Numbered from the stretch's first letter, positions 47,181 to 55,412 are shown. The stretch: DNA of 64,000 nucleotides from Sphaerisporangium fuscum (GCF_018531465.1 NZ_JAHDTF010000019.1:62001-126000), one strand, 5' to 3'. Program-made: numbers and translations. The notes: generated by a model from the sequence alone, not told the origin.

Positions 47181-47239
47181 GGCCGAGCGTGGCGGGCCTG
47201 AGCCCGTTGCAGCGCCTCTCGACCTAGATCGCAATGATA
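47181..47239 (-). promoter_or_regulatory. S-adenosylhomocysteine (SAH) riboswitch-like leader and metH promoter
   Basis: Read leftwards: a -10 element TATCAT (47239-47234) is followed by P1 5' strand GGUCGAG (47224-47218), core AGGCGCUGCAAC (47217-47206), hairpin CGGGC-UCAG-GCCCG (47206-47193) and CCACGCUCGGCC (47192-47181), which closes P1 with seven pairs. This matches the SAH riboswitch layout (P1, GCGCUGC core, P2, then CCAGGCUCGG) with few differences. Transcription from the -10 would start about three bases before P1. SAH riboswitches occur upstream of metH and ahcY and switch expression on. Confidence 0.75.
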
Positions 47240-47252
47240 CCTGCCCGAGACC

Positions 47253-48746
47253 TCAGTCGACCAGCAGACCGGCCAGGGCCTCGGCGGCGGCCTGCCCGCA
47301 GACCCGGGCGGCGCCGTGCGTGGCGAGGTGGACGGCGCCGAGGTCCGCGCGTCCCGGCAGGCCCATCTCCACCACGATCGCGTCGGGACGGGCGGCGAGC
47401 ACGCGGTCCAGCACCGCCGTCTGCCAGGAGTGCCGGTGCGCGTCGCGGACCACGACCACGAGCGGACGGCCGGCGGCCGGCGTCAGCACGGCCTCCTCCA
47501 GCCGGTCGAGGTGGCCCCCCTCCTGGAGCCGCACGCACGTGGTGCCCGGCAGCAGCTTGCCCAGCGGCTCGCCCACCCCCCACGGCATGTCCTTGTCGAT
47601 GGCGAGGTTCATGCGTGGCGACAGCTCGGCCACGTGCGGCGCCACGGTGATCGGCAGCGCCCCTCCCCCGGCCTCCGGCCTGATCCGCAGCGCGCGCCGG
47701 GCGGCCTCCAGACCGGCACGGGGGTCGCCGGGGTCCTGGCGGCGTCCGGGGTCGGTCCATCCGGCCAGCGCGGTGACGCGCTTGGCCGCGTCGGCCAGCC
47801 GTTCCTCGGGCAGCAGCCCCGCGGCGACCGCGTCGGCGATCGCCTCGCGGAGCTCCGCCACCACCTCGTCGCCGGCGTTCTCCCCGCCGACGCAGATCAG
47901 GTCCGCGCCGGCGGCGATGGCCCGCGCGCCACCCCCGCCGATGCCGTACCGGTCGGCGACGGCGGCCATCTCGATGGCGTCGGTGACGATCACGCCCTCG
48001 AAGCCCAGTTCCTCCCTGAGCAGTCCGGTCATGACGCGAGGGCTGAGCGTGGCGGGGACGTCCGGGTCGTAGGCGCCGACGAGCAGGTGCCCGGACATGA
48101 TCACACGGACGTCGGCGGCTATCGCCGCGCGGAACGGCGGCAGCTCCACCTCGTGCAGCCGCTCCCGTGAGCCCGCGATCGTGGGCAGGCCATGGTGGGA
48201 GTCCACCGCGGTGTCCCCGTGGCCGGGGAAGTGCTTGGCGCACGCGGCGACGCCCGCCGCCTGGAGCCCCCGTATCCAGGCGGCGGTGTGCCGGGCCACC
48301 AGCGCCGGATCGGCGCCGAACGACCGCAGGCCGATGACCGGATTGGCGGGGTTGGAGTTGACGTCGGCCGTGGGGGCGAAGTCGACGTCGACGCCGGCGG
48401 CGGCCAGGTCGGCTCCGACGCCCCGGGCGATCTCCTCGGTGAGGGCCACGTCGTCGACCACGCCGAGCGCGTAGTTGCCCGGGCGGGAGCTGCCGGTGCG
48501 GGCCTCCAGCCGCGTCACGTCGCCCGTCTCCTCGTCGATGCCGACGAGGGCGTCGGGGTTCTCGGCGCGCAGCGCGGCGGTCAGTTCGGTGAGCCGGGCG
48601 ACGGTGTCGACGTTCCTGGAGAACAGGACCACGCCGGCCAGCCCCTCGCCCAGGCGGCGGCGCAGCCAGTCCGGCGGCGTCAGCCCCTCGAACCCGGGGA
48701 GGAGCACCGAATCGGCCAGACGCAGGAGCTCGGGGCTGCGCTTCAT
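47253..48746 (-). CDS. nagZ: Beta-N-acetylhexosaminidase, glycoside hydrolase family 3 (NagZ-like)
   Basis: A 497-residue GH3 enzyme: VVLFSRNVD, ALVGIDEETGDVTRLEAR, VDVDFAPTADVNSNPANPVIGLRSFG, AACAKHFPGHGDTAVDSHHGLPT (the NagZ loop carrying the Asp/His acid-base dyad) and GVIVTDAIEMAAVADRYG with the nucleophile Asp. A C-terminal GH3_C-like domain (about 345-497) is present, as in actinobacterial two-domain enzymes. No signal peptide is seen, so it should act in the cytosol on GlcNAc-containing muropeptides or chitooligosaccharides. A palindrome resembling the pal operator of ROK-type chitosan regulators lies about 110 bases upstream. Confidence 0.9.
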   Translation of the reverse strand: MKRSPELLRLADSVLLPGFEGLTPPDWLRRRLGEGLAGVVLFSRNVDTVARLTELTAALRAENPDALVGIDEETGDVTRLEARTGSSRPGNYALGVVDDVALTEEIARGVGADLAAAGVDVDFAPTADVNSNPANPVIGLRSFGADPALVARHTAAWIRGLQAAGVAACAKHFPGHGDTAVDSHHGLPTIAGSRERLHEVELPPFRAAIAADVRVIMSGHLLVGAYDPDVPATLSPRVMTGLLREELGFEGVIVTDAIEMAAVADRYGIGGGGARAIAAGADLICVGGENAGDEVVAELREAIADAVAAGLLPEERLADAAKRVTALAGWTDPGRRQDPGDPRAGLEAARRALRIRPEAGGGALPITVAPHVAELSPRMNLAIDKDMPWGVGEPLGKLLPGTTCVRLQEGGHLDRLEEAVLTPAAGRPLVVVVRDAHRHSWQTAVLDRVLAARPDAIVVEMGLPGRADLGAVHLATHGAARVCGQAAAEALAGLLVD

Positions 48747-48852
48747 TCACCACTCCTCGCCCGGCGGCCGGCGCGCGGGACCGTACGGCTGCGCCGTCCC
48801 CCCGCCGGCGGGCGCGGCACTGGGACGGTCTGGGACAACGGGTAAATTTAAT

Positions 48853-48865
48853 AGGAAAGTTTCCT
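48853..48865. promoter_or_regulatory. pal-type operator AGGAAAGTTTCCT upstream of nagZ
   Basis: AGGAAA-G-TTTCCT is a perfect 13-base palindrome in an AT-rich patch. It matches the core of the operator of CsnR-type ROK repressors (TTAGGAAAGTTTCCTAA) known from Streptomyces chitosanase genes. No ROK gene is in the window. Nearby TGACGTGCGTCA (48880-48891) is a second short inverted repeat. Confidence 0.65.
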
Positions 48866-48994
48866 GTTTTCTAGTCCCGTTGACGTGCGTCATCGCGCGA
48901 GTGGCCTTCCTCACACCGCCCGCTCCCGTCGCGCAGGCGATCCCCGAGGTCCACCCGGCCGCGTCCCGCCACCACCGCGAACGAGGCGCCCCTC

Positions 48995-49711
48995 CTACGC
49001 GCGGCCCTCCTTGACCAGGGCGGCGAAGCGGGAGGCCACCGTGCTCCAGGCCGCCGTCGAGAGCGGGTCGTCCGCCACCGCGGCGGCGTACAGCTGGTCC
49101 AGGTCCAGGCCTCGCCTGCGGGTGTACTCGGCGTCCCACTGCCGGATGCGCTCGGGCCCGACCTCCGGGTGGAACTGCACCCCCCAGGCGCGGCCGCCCA
49201 GCCGGAAGGCCTGGTAGGGACAGCGTTCGGTCTCGGCCAGCCAGACCGCGCCCGGAGGCAGGGCCGTGATGGCGTCGATGTGGTTCTCGATCGCCGGGAC
49301 GGCGGCGGGCAACCCGCCGAAGACCGGGTCGCCCGCGGCCTCGGCCCGCATGGTGATCGACGTGCTGCCGTGCTCGGGCGCCCCGGCGTCACCCAGCACC
49401 TTCCCGCCGCCGATCGAGGCGAGCATCTGCCCACCGAGGCAGATGCCGAAGAACGGCACCGACCGGGCGAGGGCCTGCTCGACGAGGGCGCGGGTGGCCG
49501 GCAGCCAGGGGGCCTTGTCGTCGTCGTCCGGCAGGTAGCCCCCGCCGAGCACGATCAGGCCGTCGTGCGCCAGCCGGGACGGCAGCGGGGACCCGTCGAA
49601 GGCGGTGATCACGTCGACGGCGACCCCGGCGGCGTCAAGCCATTCCCCGAACCGCCCAGGACCCCCCTTCATCCCGTTCTGTACGGCAAGCACACGCGGC
49701 ATTCCTGGCAT
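48995..49711 (-). CDS. Class-I glutamine amidotransferase domain protein
   Basis: A 238-residue stand-alone GATase: LIVLGGGYLPDDDD, the nucleophile elbow PFFGICLGGQMLA with Cys91, and the histidine/glutamate pair in WGVQFHPEVGPE. Such stand-alone enzymes (GMP synthase-like) often hydrolyse gamma-glutamyl compounds or supply ammonia to a partner; no partner synthase is adjacent. Start at ATG49711 or ATG49702, neither with a strong ribosome site. Confidence 0.85.
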   Translation of the reverse strand: MPGMPRVLAVQNGMKGGPGRFGEWLDAAGVAVDVITAFDGSPLPSRLAHDGLIVLGGGYLPDDDDKAPWLPATRALVEQALARSVPFFGICLGGQMLASIGGGKVLGDAGAPEHGSTSITMRAEAAGDPVFGGLPAAVPAIENHIDAITALPPGAVWLAETERCPYQAFRLGGRAWGVQFHPEVGPERIRQWDAEYTRRRGLDLDQLYAAAVADDPLSTAAWSTVASRFAALVKEGRA

Positions 49712-49779
49712 GAGGCCCGACTCTACCGGCCCCCGGCGGACAGCCGGCGAAGCCCTCGCCGGGGCCCGCGGACAAGGGG

Positions 49780-50931
49780 TCAGAGGCGTTCGAGGACGGT
49801 GACGTTCGCCTGGCCGCCGCCCTCGCACATGGTCTGCAGGCCGTAGCGGCCGCCGGTGCGTTCGAGTTCGTGCAGCAGGGAGGTCATCAGGCGGGCGCCG
49901 GTGGCGCCGAGGGGGTGGCCGAGGGCGATGGCGCCGCCGTTGGGGTTGACCCGGTCGCGGTCGGCGCCGGTCTCGCGCAGCCAGGCCAGCACGACGGACG
50001 CGAAGGCCTCGTTGATCTCCACGACGTCCATGTCGCCGATCTTCATGCCGGCCTTGCGCAGGGCGTACGCGGTGGCCGGGATGGGCGCGGACAGCATCAT
50101 GATCGGGTCGCCGCCCCGGGCCGACATGTGGTGGAGGCGGGCGCGCGGGGTGAGCCCGTGCGTGCGCACGGCCTCCTCCGAGGCGATGAGGAGCGCGGCG
50201 GCGCCGTCGGAGATCTGCGAGGACACCGCGGCGGTGAGCCTGCCGCCCTCGACCAGCGTCTTCAGGCCGGCCATCTTGGCCAGGGTGGTGTCGGGGCGCG
50301 GCCCCTCGTCGGAGAGCACGCCGCCGTAGGGGGCGATCTCGCGCTCGAACCGGCCCTCGCCGATCGCGACCAGGGCCCGCTGGTGGGACTCGAACGCGAA
50401 CTCCTCCATCTCCCGCCGCGAGATGTCCCACTTCTCGGCGATCATCTCGGCGCCGCGGAACTGCGACACCTCCTGGGCGCCGTACCGGGCCGCCCACCCC
50501 TTGGAGCCGGCGAACGGGGTGGCGAACCCGAGCGCCTGCCCCGCCACCATGGCGTGGGCGATGGGGACCATGCTCATGTTCTGCACGCCCCCGGCGACGA
50601 CCAGGTCGGCGTTGCCGCTCTGCACGGCCTGGGCGGCGAAGTGGACGGCCTGCTGGGAGGAGCCGCACTGCCGGTCGACGGTGACGCCCGGCACCTCCTC
50701 GGGCAGCCCGGCGGCGAGCCAGCAGGTGCGGGCGATGTCCCCGGCCTGCGGGCCGACGGTGTCGACGCAGCCGAACACGACGTCGTCCACGGCGGCCGGG
50801 TCCACCCCGGTACGATCCATGAGCGCGCGGATCACGTGGGCGCCGAGGTCGGCGGGGTGGGCCGCCGCGAGGCCGCCGTTCCTGCGCCCGACGGGGGTGC
50901 GCACGGCGCCGACGATGTAGGCCTGGCTCAT
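49780..50931 (-). CDS. fadA6: FadA6-like acetyl-CoA acetyltransferase (thiolase)
   Basis: A 383-residue true thiolase with the full catalytic set: Cys89 in VDRQCGSSQQ, GGAIALGHPLGATGARL (His) and the second cysteine in QTMCEGGGQANVTVL. FadA6 carries out a late thiolytic step of C/D-ring breakdown in the KstR2 regulon. It is divergent from kstR2, the same gene neighbours as Rv3556c/Rv3557c though there they run in the same direction. A KstR2-type operator lies 54-67 bases before ATG50931. GGAGGAG precedes the start. Confidence 0.88.
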   Translation of the reverse strand: MSQAYIVGAVRTPVGRRNGGLAAAHPADLGAHVIRALMDRTGVDPAAVDDVVFGCVDTVGPQAGDIARTCWLAAGLPEEVPGVTVDRQCGSSQQAVHFAAQAVQSGNADLVVAGGVQNMSMVPIAHAMVAGQALGFATPFAGSKGWAARYGAQEVSQFRGAEMIAEKWDISRREMEEFAFESHQRALVAIGEGRFEREIAPYGGVLSDEGPRPDTTLAKMAGLKTLVEGGRLTAAVSSQISDGAAALLIASEEAVRTHGLTPRARLHHMSARGGDPIMMLSAPIPATAYALRKAGMKIGDMDVVEINEAFASVVLAWLRETGADRDRVNPNGGAIALGHPLGATGARLMTSLLHELERTGGRYGLQTMCEGGGQANVTVLERL

Positions 50932-50984
50932 GGCAAGGGCTCCTCCCGGATCCGGACATGCCATACAAAGCTAATCAACAGGGT

Positions 50985-51061
50985 AGCAAGCGCTTGTTAG
51001 ACAAGGGAACATGGGGTGAGCAGGCGACTCACGCCCGCCGTTACGTGAACAAGCGATTGCA
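50985..51061. promoter_or_regulatory. KstR2-type operators between fadA6 and kstR2
   Basis: Site 1, AGCAAGCGCTTGTT (50985-50998), matches ANCAAGNNCTTGNT exactly and extends to a 16-base palindrome (TAGCAAGCGCTTGTTA, two central-flank mismatches). Site 2, AACAAGCGATTGCA (51048-51061), has two mismatches, but its core CAAGCGATTG is the exact reverse complement of the core at 5430. Site 2 abuts the kstR2 ribosome site. Confidence 0.8.
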
Positions 51062-51073
51062 CGGAGGCCCATA

Positions 51074-51811
51074 ATGGAGGGCGTGAACACGCGAAAGAAC
51101 GCCGGCGGCACCTCGGCGATCGCGGGGGCGGCCGGAGCGGCTCCCGCGCGGGGCGGCTCCGCGGCCAAGCGCCAGGGCACCACACGGCGGGCATCCGCGT
51201 CCGGATCCGCCTCCGAGCGCCGCGACCACCTCGTCAAGCTCGCCGCCGAGCTCTTCGCGCGCAAGGGCTTCCAGGCGACCACCGTCCGCGAGATCGCGGA
51301 CGAGGCCGGCATCCTCTCCGGAAGCCTCTACCACCACTTCGACTCCAAGGAGACGATCGTCGACGAGGTGCTGTCGACGTTCCTCAAGGATCTCATCGGC
51401 CGCTACCGCGTCGCACTCGAGAGCGAAGGCGACGCCCGCACGGTGCTGTCGGAGATGGTGCGCATCGGCTTCAGCACCCTGGAGCCCCACCGGGCCGCCA
51501 TCACCGTCATGCAGAACGACTGGAACTACCTGCGCTCCCTGCCCGGCGACCGCTTCGACTACCTCATCAAGGCCGAGGACGAGGTCGAGCGCATGTGGGT
51601 CGAGCAGATCAAGCGCGGTCAGGCCGAGGGCCTGTTCCGCCCCGACGTCGACCCCAAGCTCACCTACCGCATGATCCGCGACACCATCTGGGTCGCCGTG
51701 CGCTGGTTCCGCCCCGGCGGCCGGCTCAACACCAACGGCCTGGCCGAGCACTACATCACCGTCCTGTTCGACGGCCTGGCCACCGGCGAGCGGAGCAGCC
51801 AGAAGGCATGA
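51074..51811 (+). CDS. kstR2: KstR2-like TetR repressor of steroid C/D-ring catabolism
   Basis: A 245-residue TetR protein. The DNA-binding domain has FARKGFQATTVREIADEAGILSGSLYHHF and SKETIVDEVL, nearly the KstR2 pattern, and the ligand domain ends with DPKLTYRMIRDTIWVAVRWFRPGG, another KstR2 hallmark. KstR2 is released from DNA by HIP-CoA. Compared with mycobacterial KstR2 (about 200 residues) it has an extra 45-residue Ala/Gly/Ser/Arg-rich N-terminal arm before the first helix (SERRDHLVKLAAELF). ATG51074 is supported by GGAGG six bases upstream. It overlaps the next gene by four bases (ATGA). Confidence 0.92.
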   Translation: MEGVNTRKNAGGTSAIAGAAGAAPARGGSAAKRQGTTRRASASGSASERRDHLVKLAAELFARKGFQATTVREIADEAGILSGSLYHHFDSKETIVDEVLSTFLKDLIGRYRVALESEGDARTVLSEMVRIGFSTLEPHRAAITVMQNDWNYLRSLPGDRFDYLIKAEDEVERMWVEQIKRGQAEGLFRPDVDPKLTYRMIRDTIWVAVRWFRPGGRLNTNGLAEHYITVLFDGLATGERSSQKA

Positions 51812-52491
51812 CCCCACTCCACCAGGCCATCCGGGTCGCGCTCACCGAAGTCGCCGATCCGGACAAGGCCCCCGCCATGCAGGCGTACATGAAGTCCACG
51901 ATGCCCTTCCTCGGGGTGCAGGCCGTGCCGCGGCGGGCGGCGGTGAAGCGGGTGCTCGCCGAGCGCCGCATCGACGCCGCGCCCGAGTGGCGGCGCGCGG
52001 TGCTCGCGGTGTGGCGCGACGCCGAGTACCGCGAGGAGCGGTACGCCGCGATGGAGCTGGCCGCGCACCGCTACTACCGCGAGTTCCAGACGCTCTACAC
52101 GGTGCCCATGTACGAGGAGATGATCGTCACCGGCGCCTGGTGGGACTACGTCGACGACCTCGCGATCAACCGCGTCGGCGGGCTGCTGCGCGCCTTCCCC
52201 GACACCATGCGCCCGCTGATGCTCGAATGGTCGCGCGACGACGACCTGTGGAAGCGGCGCACCTCGATCCTCTGCCAGAACGCCTTCAAGGACCGCACCG
52301 ATCCGGGCCTGCTGTACGCCTGCATCGAGCCGAGCCTGTCCGACACCGACTTCTTCGCCCGCAAGGCGATCGGCTGGGCACTGCGCGAGTACGCCAAGAC
52401 CAGCCCGGCCGAGGTCGTCAGGTACGTCGACCACAAGGGGCTGACCGGCCTGAGCCGCCGGGAGGCGCTGAAGAACCTCCCGGTCGCCTAG
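51808..52491 (+). CDS. AlkD-like DNA alkylation repair protein
   Basis: A 227-residue alpha-helical HEAT-repeat protein of the DNA glycosylase AlkD family: YMKSTMPFLGVQAVPRRAAVKRV (substrate-groove helix), REERYAAMELAAHRY, WWDYVDDLAINRVGGLL, KRRTSILCQNAFK and FFARKAIGWALREYAKTSP. These enzymes remove positively charged alkylated bases such as 3-methyladenine. It overlaps kstR2 by four bases, so it is co-translated with the steroid repressor, an odd partnership. Its 3' end overlaps the convergent thiolase-like gene by four bases. Confidence 0.87.
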   Translation: MTPLHQAIRVALTEVADPDKAPAMQAYMKSTMPFLGVQAVPRRAAVKRVLAERRIDAAPEWRRAVLAVWRDAEYREERYAAMELAAHRYYREFQTLYTVPMYEEMIVTGAWWDYVDDLAINRVGGLLRAFPDTMRPLMLEWSRDDDLWKRRTSILCQNAFKDRTDPGLLYACIEPSLSDTDFFARKAIGWALREYAKTSPAEVVRYVDHKGLTGLSRREALKNLPVA

Positions 52492-53582
52492 CCGGCCGCC
52501 ACCAGCAGGGCCGCGCTGCCGTAGCTGCCGCCGAAGCCGGTCACCAGGGCGGTCCCGTGGTCCCCGCCGCGCAGCTCGCGGACGGCCTGGGCGAGGTTGT
52601 TCAGCCCGTGCACGTACCCCTCCGACAGCAGGCCGCCGTGCGGGTTGACCTTCCGGTGGCCGCGTCCCAGCAGGTACGGGCCGAGGTCGGCGCGCTCGGC
52701 CAGGCCGAAGTCCTCCAGTTGCCGGGGGACGAGCCAGGAGTAGGCGTCGTAGAGGAGCGGCACCTCGACGTGGCGCGGCGTGAGCCCCGAGGTCTTCCAC
52801 AGCATCGGGGCGACGTAGGCGGAGAAGATCGTGGTGACGTCGGGCGCCCGGTCCATGGTGGAGCATCCGGGGCCGCCGCCCCGCACCACCGCGTGGACGC
52901 GCGGCGCCTCGGGCGCGAGCCGCGCGTCCCGGACGACCAGCGCGCACGCGCCGTCGGTCTCCTGGCAGCAGTCGGCCGTGCGCAGCGGTGTGCAGACGTA
53001 GGGCTTGGCGAGGTACTCCGCGAGCGGGAGCGGCTCGCGGCGCAGCGCGCGCGGGTTGCCGGCGGCGTTCTCCCTGGACTGGGCGACGACGGCGTGCAGG
53101 TGCTCCTCCGTCAGGCCCGTGTCGTGCAGGTAGCGCTGGGCGGCGAGGGCGAACATCGGGACGGGCCCCGCCATGCCGTACGGGATGGTGAACCTCTCCT
53201 GCGGGCCGGTGGAGACGGTGTTCATGCGGGTGCCGGAGCGCCCGTTCAGCGCCCGGTAGACGAGCACGTTGGCGGCCGTGCCGGTGGATATCAGCATCGC
53301 GGCGTCGCCGAGGATGGACGCCGCCTGGGTGCCGCCGCCGCTGATGTCGTTGTGCCAGCCGAGCGTCCCGATCCGCAGGGCCCGGGCGACCTGCACCACG
53401 GGCGCCGAGTCGTTCAGGTGGTAGCTGAGGACGGCGTCCACCTCGCCCGGCTCGATCCCGGCGTCGGCGAGCGCGGCACGTGAGGCCTCCACCGCCAGTT
53501 CCAGCTCGGTGCGTCCGGACCGCCGGGTCAGCCCGGTCATGCCGATCCCGGCCACGGCCGCGCGGCCGGCGAACTCCTGCAT
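52488..53582 (-). CDS. Thiolase-fold protein, Ltp-type, paralogue of the gene at 18337
   Basis: A 364-residue SCP-x/Ltp-type thiolase-fold protein. It shares with the protein at 18337 the blocks DCCxETDGACALVV and GGxLSEGYVHGxN, where a tyrosine (323) replaces the thiolase histidine; LLYDAYSWLV carries another tyrosine. A retro-aldolase or acyl-CoA-binding role is thus more likely than thiolysis. No DUF35 gene lies beside it, so it might use the one at 17949 or work alone. A GCAAGCGCTTGC operator is 140-150 bases upstream. Substrate unknown. Confidence 0.8.
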   Translation of the reverse strand: MQEFAGRAAVAGIGMTGLTRRSGRTELELAVEASRAALADAGIEPGEVDAVLSYHLNDSAPVVQVARALRIGTLGWHNDISGGGTQAASILGDAAMLISTGTAANVLVYRALNGRSGTRMNTVSTGPQERFTIPYGMAGPVPMFALAAQRYLHDTGLTEEHLHAVVAQSRENAAGNPRALRREPLPLAEYLAKPYVCTPLRTADCCQETDGACALVVRDARLAPEAPRVHAVVRGGGPGCSTMDRAPDVTTIFSAYVAPMLWKTSGLTPRHVEVPLLYDAYSWLVPRQLEDFGLAERADLGPYLLGRGHRKVNPHGGLLSEGYVHGLNNLAQAVRELRGGDHGTALVTGFGGSYGSAALLVAAG

Positions 53583-53891
53583 GGCACCTCTCGGATACGA
53601 GCCGCTCGCCGGGGCAGGGCGCGATCCGCCCCGGCGAGCGGCGGCTGGAGGACGGGGTCACAGGCCACCCGCTCGCTGCTTCGAGTCGACGCCGTCACGC
53701 TAACGCCGCCCATCCCAATTAGGCAAGCGCTTGCTCGGTTTGGAGACGGAATCCGCGTCGAGGACCCGACACCCGGACGCCGACCAGGCGGAAAACCGCC
53801 ACATGATCAACTATCTCGGGCTTTTCGTCTATATTCACCCCTAGGGCGTTTTCGCGAGATGACGTCTCAGGGGACTACGAGGCGAGGGCGG
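53583..53891. other. 309-base intergenic region with a KstR2-type operator
   Basis: The divergent spacer between the thiolase-like gene and the methyltransferase. GGCAAGCGCTTGCT (53722-53735) holds a perfect 12-base palindrome GCAAGCGCTTGC. The rest shows a short AT-rich patch (about 53800-53845) and no gene or strong hairpin that I can support. Confidence 0.7.
53722..53735. promoter_or_regulatory. KstR2-type operator
   Basis: GGCAAGCGCTTGCT differs from ANCAAGNNCTTGNT only at the first base and has the longest perfect symmetry around the CAAGCGCTTG core in the window apart from 50985. It lies upstream of the thiolase-like gene at 52488. Confidence 0.78.
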
Positions 53892-54698
53892 ATGAGCGAG
53901 GAGCAGGCTCCACCCGGGATCGATCCCAAGATCCCCAGCGTTGCCCGCATGTACGACTACTACCTCGGAGGCAAGGACAACTTCGCGTCCGACCGCGAGG
54001 CGGCCGAGAGGGTGATCAAGCTCTTCCCCCGCGCCCGGGACATCGCCCGGGAGAACCGCGCCTTCCTGCGGAAAGCCGTGCGCCTGCTCGCCCGGTCGGG
54101 GATCGAGCAGTTCATCGACATCGGCACCGGGCTGCCCACCGCCGAGAACGTCCACCAGGTCGCACTGGAGGCCTCGCCCGACGCGCGGGTCGTCTACGTC
54201 GACAACGACCCCATCGTGCTCGTCCACGCCCGCGCGCTGCTCGCCGACAACCCGCAGACGATCGTCATCGAGGGCGATCTGCGCGACCCGAGGGCGATCA
54301 TCGAGCACCCGGGGGTGCGGGCGCACATCGACTTCGGCAAGCCCTTCGCCGTCATCCTGTGCGCGGTGGTGCACTTCGTGGAGGACGACGCCGAGGCGGC
54401 GGGCATCGTGGCCTACCTGCGCGACCGGCTCCCGCCCGGCGGGGCGATGGTGCTCTCGCACGGCTTCAGGGGCGACCGCGGCTCCGACAGCGTCGACGAG
54501 GCACAGAAGATCTACTCCCAGACCAGGGGAGCGCTGAAGATGCGCGACCGCGAGACGATCGTGTCGTACTTCTCGGGGCTGGAGCTGGTGGAACCCGGCG
54601 TGGTCCAGGTCGAGGCGTGGCGTCCCGACTTCGACTACGACATCGACCCCTCCGCCCCCGGCGGCCTCGGCGGGGTCGGCCTGGTCCCCCGCACCTGA
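53892..54698 (+). CDS. SAM-dependent methyltransferase, DUF574/Methyltransf_19 family
   Basis: A 268-residue protein of an actinobacterial family: PSVARMYDYYLGGKDNFASDREAAERV near the N-terminus is diagnostic, followed by the SAM motif FIDIGTGLPTAENVHQVA, VVYVDNDPIVLVHARALL and VILCAVVHFVEDD. Family members are abundant in streptomycete-like genomes and mostly uncharacterised. ATG53892 (MSEEQAPPG) is chosen over ATG53859, which would lie upstream of the GGCGAGGGCGG stretch. Confidence 0.87.
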   Translation: MSEEQAPPGIDPKIPSVARMYDYYLGGKDNFASDREAAERVIKLFPRARDIARENRAFLRKAVRLLARSGIEQFIDIGTGLPTAENVHQVALEASPDARVVYVDNDPIVLVHARALLADNPQTIVIEGDLRDPRAIIEHPGVRAHIDFGKPFAVILCAVVHFVEDDAEAAGIVAYLRDRLPPGGAMVLSHGFRGDRGSDSVDEAQKIYSQTRGALKMRDRETIVSYFSGLELVEPGVVQVEAWRPDFDYDIDPSAPGGLGGVGLVPRT

Positions 54699-54704
54699 CG
54701 GAAG

Positions 54705-54733
54705 CCCACTGGATAGCTGAAGTATCCAGTGGG
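54705..54733. promoter_or_regulatory. Palindromic MerR-type operator/promoter
   Basis: CCCACTGGATA (54705-54715) and TATCCAGTGGG (54723-54733) are perfect 11-base arms around GCTGAAG. It lies 13 bases before the MerR start and is probably its autoregulatory site. Its GGATAG...CTGAAG...TATCC core recurs in reverse within the palindrome at 29169. Confidence 0.72.
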
Positions 54734-54745
54734 GTAAGATGAGGC

Positions 54746-55384
54746 ATGCGGATTTCCCAGCTCAGCGCGGCCTCCGGGGTCCCGATCCCCACGATCAAGT
54801 ACTACCTGCGCGAAGGCCTGCTCCCCCAGGGCGAGCAGACCGCCGCGACGCGGGCCGAGTACGGCGAGGGGCATCTGCGCAGGCTCCGGCTCATCCGCGC
54901 GCTGCTGGAGGTCGGCCGCCTGCCCGTCGCCGCCATCAGCCAGATCATCGAGGCGGTCGAGGACGACGCGTTGCCGGTCCACCAGATGCTGGGCACGGCG
55001 CACTACGCGCTGGCCTCACCGGTGGAGGTGCAGCCGGACGACGAGGCGCACCAGGCCGCCCGCGAACGCGTGGACACCCTGATCGCCGAGCTCGGCTGGC
55101 ACATCCATCCCGAGGCGCCCACCCGCGACGAGCTGGCGCAGATCCTGGTGCGGATGGACCAGCTCGGCATGCCGGCCACCGACGGGGAGCTCCGCCATCA
55201 CGCCGGCGTCATACTGCGCCTGGTCGCCGAGCGCGAGATGACCAAGATCCCCTTCGACGGCCCCCGGGAGACGGCGGTCGAGTCGCTGGTGGTCGGCACC
55301 GTGCTGTACGGCAAGGCGTTCGACGTGCTCAGGAGGCTCGCCCACGAGTCGGAGTCGGCCCGGCTCCTCGCCCCTGAGGGCTGA
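54746..55384 (+). CDS. MerR-family transcriptional regulator
   Basis: A 212-residue MerR protein: winged helix MRISQLSAASGVPIPTIKYYLREGLLPQG, then YGEGHLRRLRLIRALLEVGRLPVAAISQIIEAV, a short coiled coil and a C-terminal helical domain (about 115-212) without the metal-binding cysteines of MerR/CueR. The effector is thus more likely an organic compound. A perfect palindrome overlaps its promoter. Confidence 0.9.
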   Translation: MRISQLSAASGVPIPTIKYYLREGLLPQGEQTAATRAEYGEGHLRRLRLIRALLEVGRLPVAAISQIIEAVEDDALPVHQMLGTAHYALASPVEVQPDDEAHQAARERVDTLIAELGWHIHPEAPTRDELAQILVRMDQLGMPATDGELRHHAGVILRLVAEREMTKIPFDGPRETAVESLVVGTVLYGKAFDVLRRLAHESESARLLAPEG

Positions 55385-55412
55385 GCGCCCCCGGGAGCCG
55401 CACCGACCCGCC

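Noticed and set aside
49780..50931. Treating this thiolase as another Ltp-type aldolase like 18337 and 52488
   Set aside because: It keeps Cys89, the GHPLG histidine and the C-terminal cysteine, so it is a genuine thiolase.
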